Source: Neckera pumila (Eukaryota > Streptophyta > Bryopsida > Hypnales > Neckeraceae). Taken from it: DNA of 64,000 nt. Under the pieces are notes generated by a model. The model was not told the DNA's origin. It saw nothing but the letters and a program-made list of their open reading frames with translations, and searched no databases. Of this stretch, positions 35,781 to 47,779 are shown piece after piece. The DNA lies in contig OZ018409.1 of NCBI GenBank assembly GCA_963969595.1, forward strand, positions 622,501 through 686,500, in the 5' to 3' direction. The position numbers and the translations under genes were made by a program. How positions within the stretch are numbered: the stretch's first letter is position 1; each line of letters starts with the position of its first letter.

Positions 35781-38700
35781 TTCAAAGCAAACTTTATAGT
35801 AGAAGACTTTGTTAAGGTGCTTCTTTGTAAAAAAAACACACCACAGTTAGAACCTAGCCCTAATAGGCATGTGTTATTAGATGCAGCAGCTGAAATGTAA
35901 TCTTCATTGTTATTGAAATAAATTGAATTACGCACCCTTGTCACCCTATCTTTGGAAAGAAAAGGATTTCCATTTAATTGTGACACTAAGGTGGACTTAA
36001 AAATTTGGCAACCTCCAAATTCAACTACAGGTACAATCTGCTCCGGGATAACCATACTAGACACTTGCACTTCTTGGGAGTCTAACATTTCATTAAAAAT
36101 ATCACGAGTCTCATTTTCAAGTAATGCCAAAGAATCAAGACTATCATCCACAAGTCCATCTTCTAAAACATCTTCAAGTATAGAGTTAAGGTTAGGATCT
36201 CCACCATGTTCTTCAGAATCCACAATGGATGGCATATGCAGGGTCTCTCTAAGGACCTCCAAGTCACCATCTTCACCAGCAATAGGTGATCTGCTTGGCA
36301 CAAATGCTAAGTGTTTACAATCAGCTTTTTCAAACTTCCATGGGGTCTGAAACCATTCTTTTTTTTTGGCTATATGCGAAGGGGCTAATTCAATTTCGCA
36401 AGAGTTTTTGGGCTTCTCTAAAGCCCTCTTGCAATGCTGCAATGACTTGTCCATCATCACTAATAAGACTATAGTCTCCCAAATCACAAGAAGTTTCAGC
36501 ACCCTCTAAAGGGTGAAGTTTGGCCCACACTTTCTCCATCTTGTTGTGCACCCGTCCAAACTTTAACCCATTGTTGCCATATTCAATACCTGCCAATCAA
36601 TTCAAGGTATTTTCAGACCCCACCAAGTCATGAAAATCATAAGCCCTCTCTAACCCTACCATGCCACCAATTTTAGAGAAAAATATTTCACAAAAATCAC
36701 TACCCGTAAGATGGAGAGGTACAGACAAATGGGGATATTTGTCCCTAAAGTGAGTAACTAATAAAACCACAAAATGACATGAAAGTTGTACATCAATAAA
36801 ACATTGTTGAGACACAAAGTTCTCAAATGCATTAGGTTTTTGAGAATTCCCAAAAACTGAATGATCACCATGCTGCAGCCAAAGCTTCCAAAGGGGGAAA
36901 AAAAAAGAAACTTTTGCAGCAAGAACTAATATAGATCTTAAATCAAGTGTGGGAGAAGCAAAAATATCTATATAATTTGTACATACTTCCAAATACATCT
37001 TTGTACCCAAAGTACACTCTAGATGAACATTAGCTGCTGTCCTCAATTTAGCTAAGCACATCCGTGTCTTTCTTTGGCAAATACGTTGGGCAGATGCCCA
37101 ATTTTGCCTGTACCTCCTATCTATATCTTCTTTCTTCAGCCCATGATCATCAAATGTGAATTTGTTATGCAAAAGACCTAAATGTTGAAGACAAGCAACA
37201 TCACCACCTAGTTGAAGAATTCTTACAAGGGAATCCAATGGATTTACCAACTTCTTTCTATTGTGGATGTAGTCTTGGTCATGGAGACCAAATGCATCAC
37301 CCATGTTGTCTAATCCTGCTGTCAACAACCAGCCATCCCAATTCACCTTCAATCGTGCTTCAAATGTAACCTTGTAATCCTCCAACATCAATTGGCGCCT
37401 TCTTGAATCACCATCACTTGCATGGCCTACAATTGGTCCAACTAATTCCTTGCACTCTTTTTCCCACGATTGATCAATCAATCCCCATTGCTTTCGAACC
37501 CATGAGGATTCAAAACAATTACACGTATTGCAAACCACCAGAACAAGTCGTGGCAATTTGTCGTGTAAAGGATTTACTACAATCACCCTGGCAAACCCTT
37601 CCACCTTGTAAGTACAAAAACTGTCAATAATCTTATTATATCCAACCTCTCCAACTCCTACAACTGGCTTAAATGATGACACACATACATGATCTACCAT
37701 CACCCCACAAAATTCAACCAAGGTATCAAATTTCTGCTCCCACGTGACCCTTGATTTAACCTTTGTTTCATCTTCTGCTAGTATAACAGGTACTGGTCCT
37801 ACAATCCCATGGAGGTCTTTTGCATCTTTGTATATTTTTGCCACTGAGGCAAAAATATTAGCATGCTCCCCAGAAATGAATTGCACATCCTTTTTATTTT
37901 CCCTTTTTATTGTATTAAATGTTCAACCAGAGAAGTTCAATGAAAATAGATCACACATCCTCCTTCCCCCATATATTTTTGTAGCTTGACCAAAAGACTT
38001 TGTATTACTTGAAAACCTATATCCCTTTTTTTCATTATTTAGATTAGATGCAACATCCCTCATGAAATCCCAAAGAGCTGGTTTCCCTCCAAATGCCCCT
38101 AATCTATGAGCAGAAATAATATCATTATAAAATTTTACCAAATTATGTTGATTAGAGGCTTCTCTTGCAGCCTCTTTTAAAGTAGGCCTTTTAACCCTCA
38201 ATTGCACAATGCGTGCTTTTGCTGCCCAATGATACATTTTTTCAAGCCTTAATTTCTTTGTGATTAGCCTACTATGATTTGACAACTCATTCACTTGCAA
38301 ATACCCTAATCGACGTCCCTTATCTGTACCCCTAGTACCCCGCTTTTCTAAGGCTCTATCCTCAGGTACTACACGCATCCTAAAATCTTGCTCCAGCCAA
38401 ATTTGACTACAAAAACTATAGCAAAGATTAGAGAAAGAATTGCCAAATGTACTAAACCAAGAACATTCTTTATGCCTAAATGTACCCTTTATATTTATAG
38501 ACTTGTTATCTACTTGAAACGATTGATGAAGATGGGGTTCAAGATACCAATTAACACCAAGATGGGGGTCATGAAGCAAACCATCCACAACATAAGTATT
38601 GCCAGCATAAACACATGTAGGTCCTCTAAAACCCCAGCACATTAATCTAAGCTAATGAGAACGATCTAATAAGGGGGATTCACCTTCTTGGCTACTATCT

Positions 38701-39887
38701 CCACCACTTCTAAACCACGTATGCAAATCCTTCTGATTTGAATTGACAGTACTACTTGATTTTCGAGCTGGCCTTCCCCTCTTGCCAGTGGTCAATGCTG
38801 GACGCATGTTCTTAGCATTGTGAGCATCTTCTAATGCTTTTTTATGTTTTGTCCCACCAAGGTGGTTCCTGAGGTTAGCTTCAAGATTTTTTTTAGGAGA
38901 ACATAACTAAAAAAAATCCCCACAGTAAGTGCACTTAACCTTAAACCAGAAGCTCCTAACCTCAGCACAATCAATGTCCCCAACCACTACAAAAGGATTA
39001 GGATCAGAGGAAATACTTTGATTGACACCATCTAGAGTTTTGATACCCTCATCTACTAAAACTTTGTGATTTGCAGCAGTCAGTATAATTGTCTTTCCTT
39101 TTGGTGCAACTGATTGAGGGTGATTACAAAAATCAACACCCTTCCTTCTACACCAACTACATATGTGTCCATTTGACATTAAATGGCTTTTGCAAAAATT
39201 TGAAAACAAATTTGAAGCAGTGATTTTGGTGTGACCACCACTTCCACCCCCAATATCCTTGCAACATTCCTCACAGTAAACCTTTAAAACTCCAACCCCA
39301 TCTTGATCCCAAGACTTCAATGACCAACTATGGTCTTCAAAGGAAATTGCCTTAAGTTCAATCCTTAATTTCTCCTCCCTTTTGAAATAGAATTCTAGAA
39401 CTTCTTTTGGAATTAAAAGTGATTTTAGCAATGATCTAGATTCTGAAGAACTGACCCTAGAGCAGGCTGCTGGATATAATGGAATACCCTCAACAATAGC
39501 ATCTTGGCAAGCAACACCAACATCAACTTCTGTGGCCTCCAATGGAGCTGATTCAAAGATAAAAGACTCCTCCCCAGCACGAGGACGCTTAGAAGCATCA
39601 ATAGTCTCAGACTCCATAGGAATGACATACATCTCCGGCAAGATGGTGTTCAGCTTCTCAAGCCTCATGTTAATCCTCACTTTGTCTTCCACATCCCAAA
39701 ATAAAAATGACCAGTCTACCACATCAGCATCTTCCAACCTGATCCGAAGGTTGGCATAGGACTCGCCTTCCTTTGCATTGATTGGGCCAGTCTTCTCTGG
39801 AATGCTCCATTCATGCTCCAAGGAGAATAGTTTAACCTTGAATGACATAATGCACGCTGAATCCTCACCACCAACATTTACAAACAC
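35781..39887 (-). pseudogene. Transposase of the 14-kb element, DDE-like, unclassified
   Basis: From ATG 39,887 the frame runs ~1,100 codons to about 36,400 with in-frame stops only (TAG 38,907; TAG 38,652; TGA 37,923; TGA 36,597), then shifts once near 36,400 and continues to about 35,781. The N-terminus has ESYANLRIRLEDADVVDWSF, then FWDVEDKVRI. Two zinc-finger-like regions follow: VYCEECCKDIGGG with ICSWCRRKGVDFCNH, and KCTYCGDFF...NLRNHLGGTKHKK (BED/C2H2-like). The core holds VILAEDETKV, GHASDGDSRRRQLML, GLHDQDYIHNRKKLVNPL and LTGSDFCEIFFSKIGG. The acidic residues in the first, second and fourth are candidate D, D, E catalytic positions, about 119 and 242 residues apart, hAT-like spacing. 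I have not matched the protein to a named superfamily. Confidence 0.7.
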
Positions 39888-41560
39888 TTAGTATAGCCAA
39901 ATCCATTCATATAAATAGAAAATAACAAAATCAGAAAATAAGATGATATCCAAAATAATTTGCTAGAAGGTGTATTAAATTCTTACAAAATTGGAGCTAC
40001 AAATTAGTAGAGATAGTTGGGTCCTAAGGTTGAAGTGCCCTTGATCTACAAGATTCTCAACCTTGCATTTTGCAAAAAAAAGGAGTATTAAGATCATATT
40101 AGACACTCATGCAAAATGCTAATCTATCACAAATTTCATGCTCATTTATATGATTTACTTGCAAATAATATTGCCATTGCAAAGCTTGTGGAATGCGCAA
40201 ACAGAGATGTTTACAACTTTACAAAATTAATTTGGCTTTTACCACTTTACAGTGATAATTTGAATAGATAATTTTTTAATCCTGCTGCTCAAAAGGTGAT
40301 TCTATAGCTAGATAGTGATGATAAGTAATTCATTGTGCTATTCTAGTTCACCCATAGCTCAAAGAAGCATCAACCAAAACCTCAAAGCATATTCATACTA
40401 CAACTGAAGCACAAAAATATATTGAGGGAACTTACTATGTGAAAATATGTCTCAAAATTCTTTGGAAGTCAAAATTGATGACAACATTTACAGCCTGAAT
40501 ATCTGAGCAAGACACCATCCAACCATTTCATTTCAATCATGTTAAACAAATCATTGCACCAATAGAAGAAATATGTTTGTTGCAATACTACCCCAAGCTA
40601 TTAAGAAATGATATAGTAGAAATCAACAAGTTAATGGAAAAGGAATATCGGCTGTAAACAATCCCAATCAAATTCATGATCATGATTGGAAATATCAAAG
40701 AGAAAGATCAAAAACAAAAAGGTTCAAAGACATTGAGCAAGTGATTTGTCTTCACAAAGAGAAAGTCCACAAAAAGAGAGTAAAAGAAAATGTAAGTAAC
40801 AAATACCTTATACTTGGACACAAAACCAATTCAATCTTTTTGGTGTGCTTTTTTGCAACCCTCAACTCAGTAGGAAGCACTGTATCTTGACAAACAAGAA
40901 ACATCAATGTTAGGTCTCCCGACAACACAACTGGTCTTTCATAGCATTAGACCTGAAATAGGTCACAAAGTACTCCAGTCATTCACAAAATAAAATGGGA
41001 GCCACAAATAGCACAGGGAGCAAATGGTCTTCCCAAGAGAGTCTCTGATGTCATTAAGTTAAAACTAAACTCCAAATGAATCTCAAACTTGCAAGTTAAT
41101 GATGTTCTTATAGTAGAGCACACCTCCCAATTTATAATGCTGTCAAGAAGCTTCCTTCCTTATTTGTGTTCTATACAAGGGCACATCATGGGTTTACACA
41201 AAATAGATTTACATGAAAGTAGGACTTTAATTAAACCTACACTAACACCTAACACATGATTCAAAATGGAAGATAATAGCAGGAATCAAGTCTAGCTAAC
41301 TTGCACAATGGAATGGGAGCACCCGGGGGAGCATTCACCTAACATTCACCCAACTTCACCTAACATTCACTTCACCAAAAAATTTGCTCTTGATCAAACC
41401 AAATGACCAACTGCATTACAATATAAGCAATCAAGCCAAAATAATTTACATTACAGTAAACCACCTCTTGCACAATAACCATAAGCAATTCATGAAATAA
41501 TCAATGCTCTCAAAATGTAGAAGTAGAAGCAATCGGAATCAATCCAGCCCTATTGGATGA
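39888..41560. other. AT-rich interior of the 14-kb element
   Basis: No gene seen. This should contain the transposase promoter (minus strand), but no clear TATA box near 39,920-40,000 stands out. Confidence 0.35.
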
Positions 41561-41680
41561 ATTTGAAATCAGATGTCTTACTCTTTGTCATAGGCGGCAC
41601 AAACTTCACGAAAGCAGTTACCGTGAAGCTTCGCCCATCCTCCTTACAATCCCAGATCGTAGATGCAACCCACCTGAAAA
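41561..41680 (-). other. Possible captured exon
   Basis: After a ttttcag acceptor the minus strand reads WVASTIWDCKEDGRSFTVT then AFVKFVPPM, ending at TAG. It looks like real protein sequence and is higher in GC than its surroundings, but I do not recognise it. It may be part of the same captured material as the exons at 42.6-44.3 kb. Confidence 0.25.
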
Positions 41681-42563
41681 GAGAAAAATGTCATTTCCAA
41701 TTTCAGAGAGCAAATTGGCTTTATCATTGTGAACAATAACTTCAAGCAATATAAATAAAATAATACCAACTTCTAGCTGTTGCCTATCTCTAGGTTTTAG
41801 GTCCTATAAATCAACACACCAATTTGAATAATGAGTGAAAATTCTACCTGTGCAAACAATCATCCCTAGCCATTTCTTTGCAATATATAAAGTATATACA
41901 AAAGACTTGTAGACTTGCATTTCCATGTTGACATGCTAATGTCTTAGACTTGTGCTACAAATCGAATTGTGACCCAAATAGGATGGCCACAGCCTCTACA
42001 AAAGAACTGAAAAAGAACCCAAAAAACAAATACTCCGTATTTTCTTCTCCAAGTTTTGGGGGGATAGACACCTCAGGGAGACTTGAGCCCAACACAGAAC
42101 AAATGGCTGATGTAAGCTGACGTGGAAGCAAGAAGGCACCAGGAAGACCCGGACGCTGAGGTGGAAAAAGGGCGGAGTGAGGAGGCCACCAGCATGGCAG
42201 TGGACCCAGCCACATTAGAAGATTGCCACTTGCCACCAACCAAACCACCAGCACACTCCATTCCCTTTCAAATTCCAGAACTGGCAATTGACAAGACCCG
42301 GACGACGTCCGCTACTCTCCCCATCCCTAGTGATTCTACGCCAGATTCTTAATTGCAAAACTTGTAACTAAAAGTGGCAAAGGTCCCGAAGCGGAAGCTT
42401 CATAGCCAGCCTGCCGCAAGCACTTTAACTCCGACCATATCATCCTAGAGATACTAGAATATTTTATTTTTGAATTAGATGTATACCAGTCCATAGACTT
42501 AGAAAGTACAATAGTACAAAGTACATTGCATCCCTATCAAATATTATAGAGTTGACCAAATAC

Positions 42564-42807
42564 CTTCTTTTTCTTCTTAAGTTTAGCTTCCTTGGCCTTA
42601 AGCTCTTTCTCCTCTCTCTTCAACTCCTGGCAAAACCAAAAAGCTGACAGAATTAGATTCAACCAATAGTACAAAGTAATACAATGACACAATAGTACAA
42701 AGTAAATTGCATCCCTATCAGATATTATAGAGTTAATCAAATACCTCCTCTTTCTTCTTAAGCTCAGCTTCCTTGGCTGTAAGCTCTTTCTCCTCTTTCT
42801 TCAACTC
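42564..42807 (-). pseudogene. Duplicated 63-nt coiled-coil exon (SCAMP-like)
   Basis: Two exons of exactly 63 nt, each with AG acceptor and GT donor, in phase 0: 42,807-42,745 (ELKKEEKELTAKEAELKKKEE) and 42,626-42,564 (ELKREEKELKAKEAKLKKKKK). Exon plus flanking intron form a direct duplication of period ~183 bp. The heptad EKEL-AKEAELK resembles the N-terminal coiled coil of plant secretory carrier membrane proteins (SCAMP), but no SCAMP membrane domain follows, so this is at most a captured fragment. Confidence 0.4.
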
Positions 42808-43922
42808 CTAGCAAAATCAAGAAATTGACATAATTAGAATCAAACAAAAATTAAAAACTAGATGAGCAGTACAGAAACCTGAGAGGCAACCTAGACCCTA
42901 AAGTACCAGAAAGAGAAGCCAAGAACAAGTTCTCAGAAGGCAAGAAATGATGTATCTAACTTACTGTTTGCACTATTGCAAGGGATTTATGGGCATCAAT
43001 TCTCCTCACCTGGTTTCAATGATGCTGGATCGGGAGTGGCACAGACCAGACCTCCCTTAGGGGTAACTTTCTCTCTTCCTTTTGGGGCACATGAACACAT
43101 TTTTCAACTGGTATGGGGTTATCAACTGGCTCTGGATTGCAGTCTATCCTTGCCCCAGGATTGCCAAGGCCAGCTACCAACAATGATATCCACAGCTGCA
43201 TGCCTGCATCTTTAAAAAAAATTGGCTCGTATAGCAAAAACAAGTGAAGGACTAAAAGCGAAGGAACAAAGAAAGTGGGAGGCTAGTGCTAAGACACAGG
43301 ATATGCTTGGAGGAGAGGTTTACTTGGTATGAGGAAGTCGATGCTCCAAACAGTCCTTTGTTGTTGCTTGTAAACACAACCAAATACAAGGGCCGATGCT
43401 GCAAGAACAAACATACAAACAACATCAAGCCCAAAATCCGAGACTCACAGAAATAACCTAACACGTCCATTGAAAACTAACTTCGTACAGAAAAATTTCT
43501 CTTGGTAGAATCCCCAAACCATACACTTAGTCCATGAGCGCCCTGTAGAAAATGGCCAAAATACACCTTCTTGAGACACAGGCAGGGATCACAACTTCTT
43601 CCAAATGCAATACTAACATCCACAGAAGGTGATCGTAGGAATTTCGAGAGGGGTGGGTCTGGAAGTGTGCTAAGACAGGGTTGACAATAGGATTGACAGT
43701 GTGCTAAGTGTGCTAAGCAAGGTTGATAGTAGGGATCAGAACATTATAGCGTTCAAAACATCGTTGAATTCGACGGAGTCCGCAATTTTTGAGCACTTTG
43801 TGGACTTTGGAGCTTCCCTCCAGCTATGCAAAGTACTCTATTGCATTGGATTTTTTGCAGGTGGCTGGGTCTTGCTCTTACCTTGCAACATACAAAATTG
43901 GGATATTTCTAACGACCTGCAA

Positions 43923-44262
43923 CTATAAGCTCAGGCGCAGCTTGATCTCCACCATGTACTGCCCGACCAGGTGACGGTGCCGACCAGGTGACAGTGAGGT
44001 GCCCCACTTGCTTTGCGTTTGCCCGGATGTTGTCCACCACGTCTTTGCCCTGCCTGCCCTTCTTCCGACAAATTGTCAACGCGCCCGCGACCTGTAGCAT
44101 CCACGCCACGCTCTCCGCCTCCACCTTCACGGCCTTGCGCACCTCCTCCTTGCACAACTCCTCCAAGTAGATGGCCTTCAGAATCTTGGGAGTCGCCAGG
44201 CGAGCCTTGCCCGTCGAGTTGCCAAGTTGCGGAAGTAGCCCGTCTTCACCAAAACCTTAACA
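43923..44262 (-). pseudogene. Ribosomal protein bL9 pseudogene captured in the 14-kb element
   Basis: Minus strand, three frames in order: VLVKTGYFRN (bL9 N-domain, usually VKPGYARN), then GKARLATPKILKAIYLEE through SVAWMLQVAGALTICRKKGR and DVVDNIRANAKQ (linker helix and C-domain start), then GQYMVEIKLRLSL-stop (C-domain end, usually GEYVAEIKLHPEV). bL9 is a large-subunit protein of plastid and mitochondrial ribosomes in plants. A 17-bp tandem duplication (ccgaccaggtgacggtg at ~43,963-43,996) causes the second shift. The GC-rich coding composition stands out from its AT-rich host element, and it contains no intron. Gene capture by the transposon is the simplest reading. Confidence 0.7.
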
Positions 44263-44456
44263 CCTAAATAGAACTCCAACCCCAAGCAATTGCCAAGCAA
44301 CATTGAACTCAAAACACCAAAACCTTAACGCCTAAACAAAACTCCAACCCCAAGCAATTGCCAAGCAACCTGGAACTCAAAACACTAAAACCTTAATGCC
44401 TAAACAAAACTCCAACCCCAAGCGATTGCCAAGCAATCTGGAACTCTAAACGCAAA
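44247..44456. repeat. Three 68-bp tandem repeats
   Basis: Units starting near 44,251, 44,319 and 44,387 (aaaaccttaacgcctaaac ... ccaagcaattgccaagcaa), ~90% alike, directly upstream of the bL9 fragment on its strand. Confidence 0.9.
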
Positions 44457-45100
44457 AGAGAATTAAAAAACCCACCAAAAACCCTATCGACCTTGCACTA
44501 GAATACAATGATGAAAAAATGTGGCAAAACCTATCTGCCTCCATTGCAACGAAATACAGCAAAAGAGTGCAAGTCGACAAGGCCACAAGTCCTCAGTAAC
44601 CCTAGCCGCAAGGTAACAGAACCCTAAAATAACTCCTCAACGGTCGGGTCCTTAACGTGTGACAACTAAAACTGTCATACAACTTTTATTGTGGCGTCAT
44701 ACAGCTCAACGTTTTTCTCTTGGAACAATGGATTCGTGTATGCTCACATTATTGAGGCACTTATGAAGAGATTGATTTAAACAGGCTAGACAGCAGCCAC
44801 AAATCTCTCAGAAAAAATCTCATACATTTAATAGATTGCATTCATAATATTATATATACATAATTATTTGTTCACATTGAAACTCATTGTAATATGAAAT
44901 TTTTTAAAGACCCTATTAGTCAAGGCTAACTTATTAATAAAAAATTCTACTATAAGATGTTTTAATATAGCCTAATTTATATATACTAGAGTATGTAGAA
45001 TTTCATGGACCCTATAGTATCCCTACATATTATATAAAATTAGTCCCTTTTGAATTAAATGGACCCTATCTTTTTAACTCACGTAGTTTTCTAAAAAATC
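44457..45100. other. Right arm of the 14-kb element
   Basis: No gene recognised. Bases 44,460-44,640 are less AT-rich and could be 5' sequence captured with bL9. The rest is AT-rich up to the terminal repeat. Confidence 0.35.
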
Positions 45101-45472
45101 GACAGTGATCTCCCCGGGTTGGTGGACAGTTATTTCTTTTTTTTATAATCTACTGGAACATGGTAGGACAGAGACGGTCTTGTCATATACGTAGGTCATT
45201 TGGGATGGGTAGTGATTAATTGAAACTTAGTTTATAAGTATATTGTGTGGATGAAATTGTGGCGTTCTAGGTAGGGATAAAAGACGGTCACGATGTCTCA
45301 CAAGTCAGTCGATGCTCAGCGGAGGAATTCACAGTAGTGAATACAATGGAGAGAGATAAATTCTTATTATGTGCTATGGTTTTGTTATTTATGGCTTCAC
45401 ATATAAGTCTAGTATGAATTGCAGAGAAGCTTCTGAGATGGACAGATTAGAAATTGAGCAGTGCTTTGGTAT

Positions 45473-45672
45473 TTGATAGTAGTTTAGTTGACCGGAACAG
45501 GTAAGGCTGAATTCCATGCTCCGGAATTGGAATAATATTATATGTTACAAGAGAATTGAATATTATCAAATGTTTTAGAATGTGATAGTAGTTTGGTTGA
45601 CCGGAATGGGTTGGGTTGAACTTCATGTAGAGGAACTTGTATAATATTATATACAAAAAGAGAAATGAATAT
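45473..45672. repeat. Tandem duplication of ~110 bp
   Basis: tgatagtagtttagttgacc at 45,473 recurs at 45,583 (tgatagtagtttggttgacc), and the ~90 bases after each match at roughly 75%, including 'ataatattatat'. It lies in intron sequence of the interrupted En/Spm-like gene. Confidence 0.8.
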
Positions 45673-47779
45673 GAACAACGTACTGAACAACGCTTTCTAT
45701 ACTTGTTTACTAATTTTTGAATTCATAGGATGCCATGCCAAAAAGGATGGTACTTCAGAGGGCTTGGAAAATGGTTTTTTGACATTAAAGTGGTTACAGA
45801 GTTTTTATGAAATTCTTTTTGTTGTATGTGTTGACAATGGTCGGCATATACCATGGTAGCATGCATTGACTGTTTACAGAATCAGAAGAAGCCATGATTT
45901 GAAAGACTTCTCTGGTGAAAGCTAGAAATTCTAAGAAAATGGAGGACCTTATTGAAGATGGATTGAATTGGCCAAAGAAGTTTGCAGTGTTCGTGTCATT
46001 GTACCAAGCTTGTGCAGTAATGAGTTGATGGCATTCACGATTTCCTGGATCATGTAAGTGCCTGCCGATAAGCAGTGATTGAGTTTGTGACTTCTTTTTG
46101 TGTTTTGGTCAATTTGCAGGCTTGCAAAAGCAGAAAGAGAGTATGTCTCCCAAAGAAGGTAATTCTGTGGCCTTAACGGAAGTGACCAAAGGAACAACTT
46201 CAAAGAAGTTGGAGCCGGAAGTAAAGGTGAAGGTGGAGTTCAGAGTTCAAGATGCAAACAATTCAGTTCTATTCGACACATTGTTACAGGAATTGAATCC
46301 TAACAAATTGAATGCTGACATAGACGACTCCTAGGTGAGAATGCAACTGTATACTTAACAGAATTTTGGAAGGTAAAGTACCATGTATGAGAAGTGTATA
46401 AGCGGTGATTGGACTGTAGAAAACAATTTCTTAGTGAAATGAGAGGTAGAGAATAGTGAGGCACTTGAAATGGTTGATCTGTAGTTTATAATGATTGAAG
46501 GGAAGTGACGTTATGAGTTGACATATGTTGAGAAAGTGCACAAGGTATTGTGGAAAAGTACCGTATACAACAATGATGTAGTGCTGCTGTGCTAATAATA
46601 TAGGTCATGGACAATGATTTTCTGACAGGCTGATTGTTGTTGAAAAAACTTTCATCCCTCGTGTACAAATTAATTATTTGCAGGAGTTGTCGTTGAGAAC
46701 TTTTTTGATCCCATGCTTTCTAACTTCTATTTTTGAAAATTATTATATGGTAACAGGGGGAGGCGTATTCAATTGTGTACATCATTGTCATGTGCTGGTG
46801 CACGTTCTTACTTTCAGAGGTTCTGATGTAATTTTTTTCATGCAAATGGACTGCGGGGAAGTTGTTCGTTTGTATGCATTAATCGGTGGCAGGAAAAAGG
46901 AGATTGCGAAGGGAATTGTAATGGCGTTGGCGAGATCCAAGCATGGAAGAAAAATAATTCCAAAAGGATGGAGGGCTGTGAGAATTACATCGTACACATC
47001 TTTAGCTGTAAGTGAAGGGTGTCCCATTCCTTTGGGATGGGCAGATCAATTGAAGCATCAAAGCGTCAAGGAAGCAAGGGGGCGAACTATTTTGTAGCCT
47101 GACAATCTCGTGCACAGCATACTAAATGTTTGATGCTATTTTGGGAAGAAAATGCCGGTGACTTGCAGTTTCAACGTGCCCCTCCTGTCAATTTCAGTAA
47201 GCAGCGACTAAAGAGGGGGCAAGCCTTCAGAGGAAAAAATAGAATGTTTAAGTATTTTTTCTAATAGTATGCAAAGAATAGATGAACATAGTTATTGCAG
47301 GTGTTGAGAAATTTGTGTTCTGTGTGGTTTACTAGGGTGAACTTGAGCTGAATGCAGAGTAAGCATTTGCTCCAAAATGTGAATAAATAAAGTTTCCAGA
47401 AACAAGTAATTTACAAGTAATATGCGTTATAAAATTTATTTAAAAAACAAAAACTTGGATGTGACACATGACTTTGTGGATGAGCCTTTCTCCAAAACCA
47501 ACAAGAACGATCTGCTGCCAAATGTCCAAATACAGAATTGCCACTTGCCATGCGGAAGGTTGATGTAGAAAAATGACAGAAATAAACCACAGCTTTACAG
47601 CATTTACCAACAACGGTTTACAAGTGGCTTTAGTGAAACTTGAATTGCTTCAAAATACAGCCTGAGTTCTTTAAGAATGGTAATTTAAAGGTAGTCCTAG
47701 ACACAACCTTTTCAGGACGAACTGCTGAAAGTACAAAACCTCTTCTTTTGCAATTTTTAACTAAATATTGGTACTAAAT

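Larger units (their letters stand above)
31063..45118. mobile_element. 14,056-bp DNA transposon with 15-bp TIRs and 8-bp target duplication
   Basis: Left end CCCGGGGAGATCACT at 31,063; right end AGTGATCTCCCCGGG finishing at 45,118, an exact 15-bp inverted repeat. It is flanked by TTGGTGGA at 31,055-31,062 and again at 45,119-45,126. Beyond 15 bp the ends diverge. An 8-bp duplication is known for hAT, P, Zisupton, Novosib and Merlin-type elements, but the CCCGGGG terminus and the internal transposase (35,800-39,887) do not let me assign one. Cargo: that transposase, nested copy B, bL9 pseudogene, duplicated coiled-coil exons and several tandem repeats. The duplication is still identical, so insertion is not very old, yet the transposase is broken. 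Confidence 0.9.
30057..47097 (+). pseudogene. En/Spm-like (Transposase_24/DUF8039-type) gene split by the 14-kb element
   Basis: Exon pieces on one strand: 30,057-30,407 (MDNINHHLKHVVDSIWHALQ, then VSPSHWSKIKYIMKQS; donor GAG|gtaaga); 30,782-30,918 (after ttgttgcag; one internal TGA; coiled-coil end NAQIDSLQTELCRLQKSRE|gtaaaa); 46,120 to about 46,333 (after tttgcag; GLQKQKESMSPKEG, then VKVEFRVQDANNSVL); and ~46,850-47,097 with VVRLYALIGGRKKEIAKG and IPKGWRAVRITSY, ending TIL-stop-PDN, where the family usually has a WP. This domain order is that of plant En/Spm-type second genes (Transposase_24-like, then DUF8039-like). The large element sits in the intron after 30,918. Removing 31,063-45,126 rejoins the flanks exactly. 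The intermediate exons at 45,700-46,000 are unclear. Confidence 0.55.

Noticed and set aside
43252..43470. Exon-like ASALVFGCVYKQQQRTVWSI segment (minus) in the 14-kb element
   Set aside because: Has a plausible acceptor but no family I can recognise and no open continuation.
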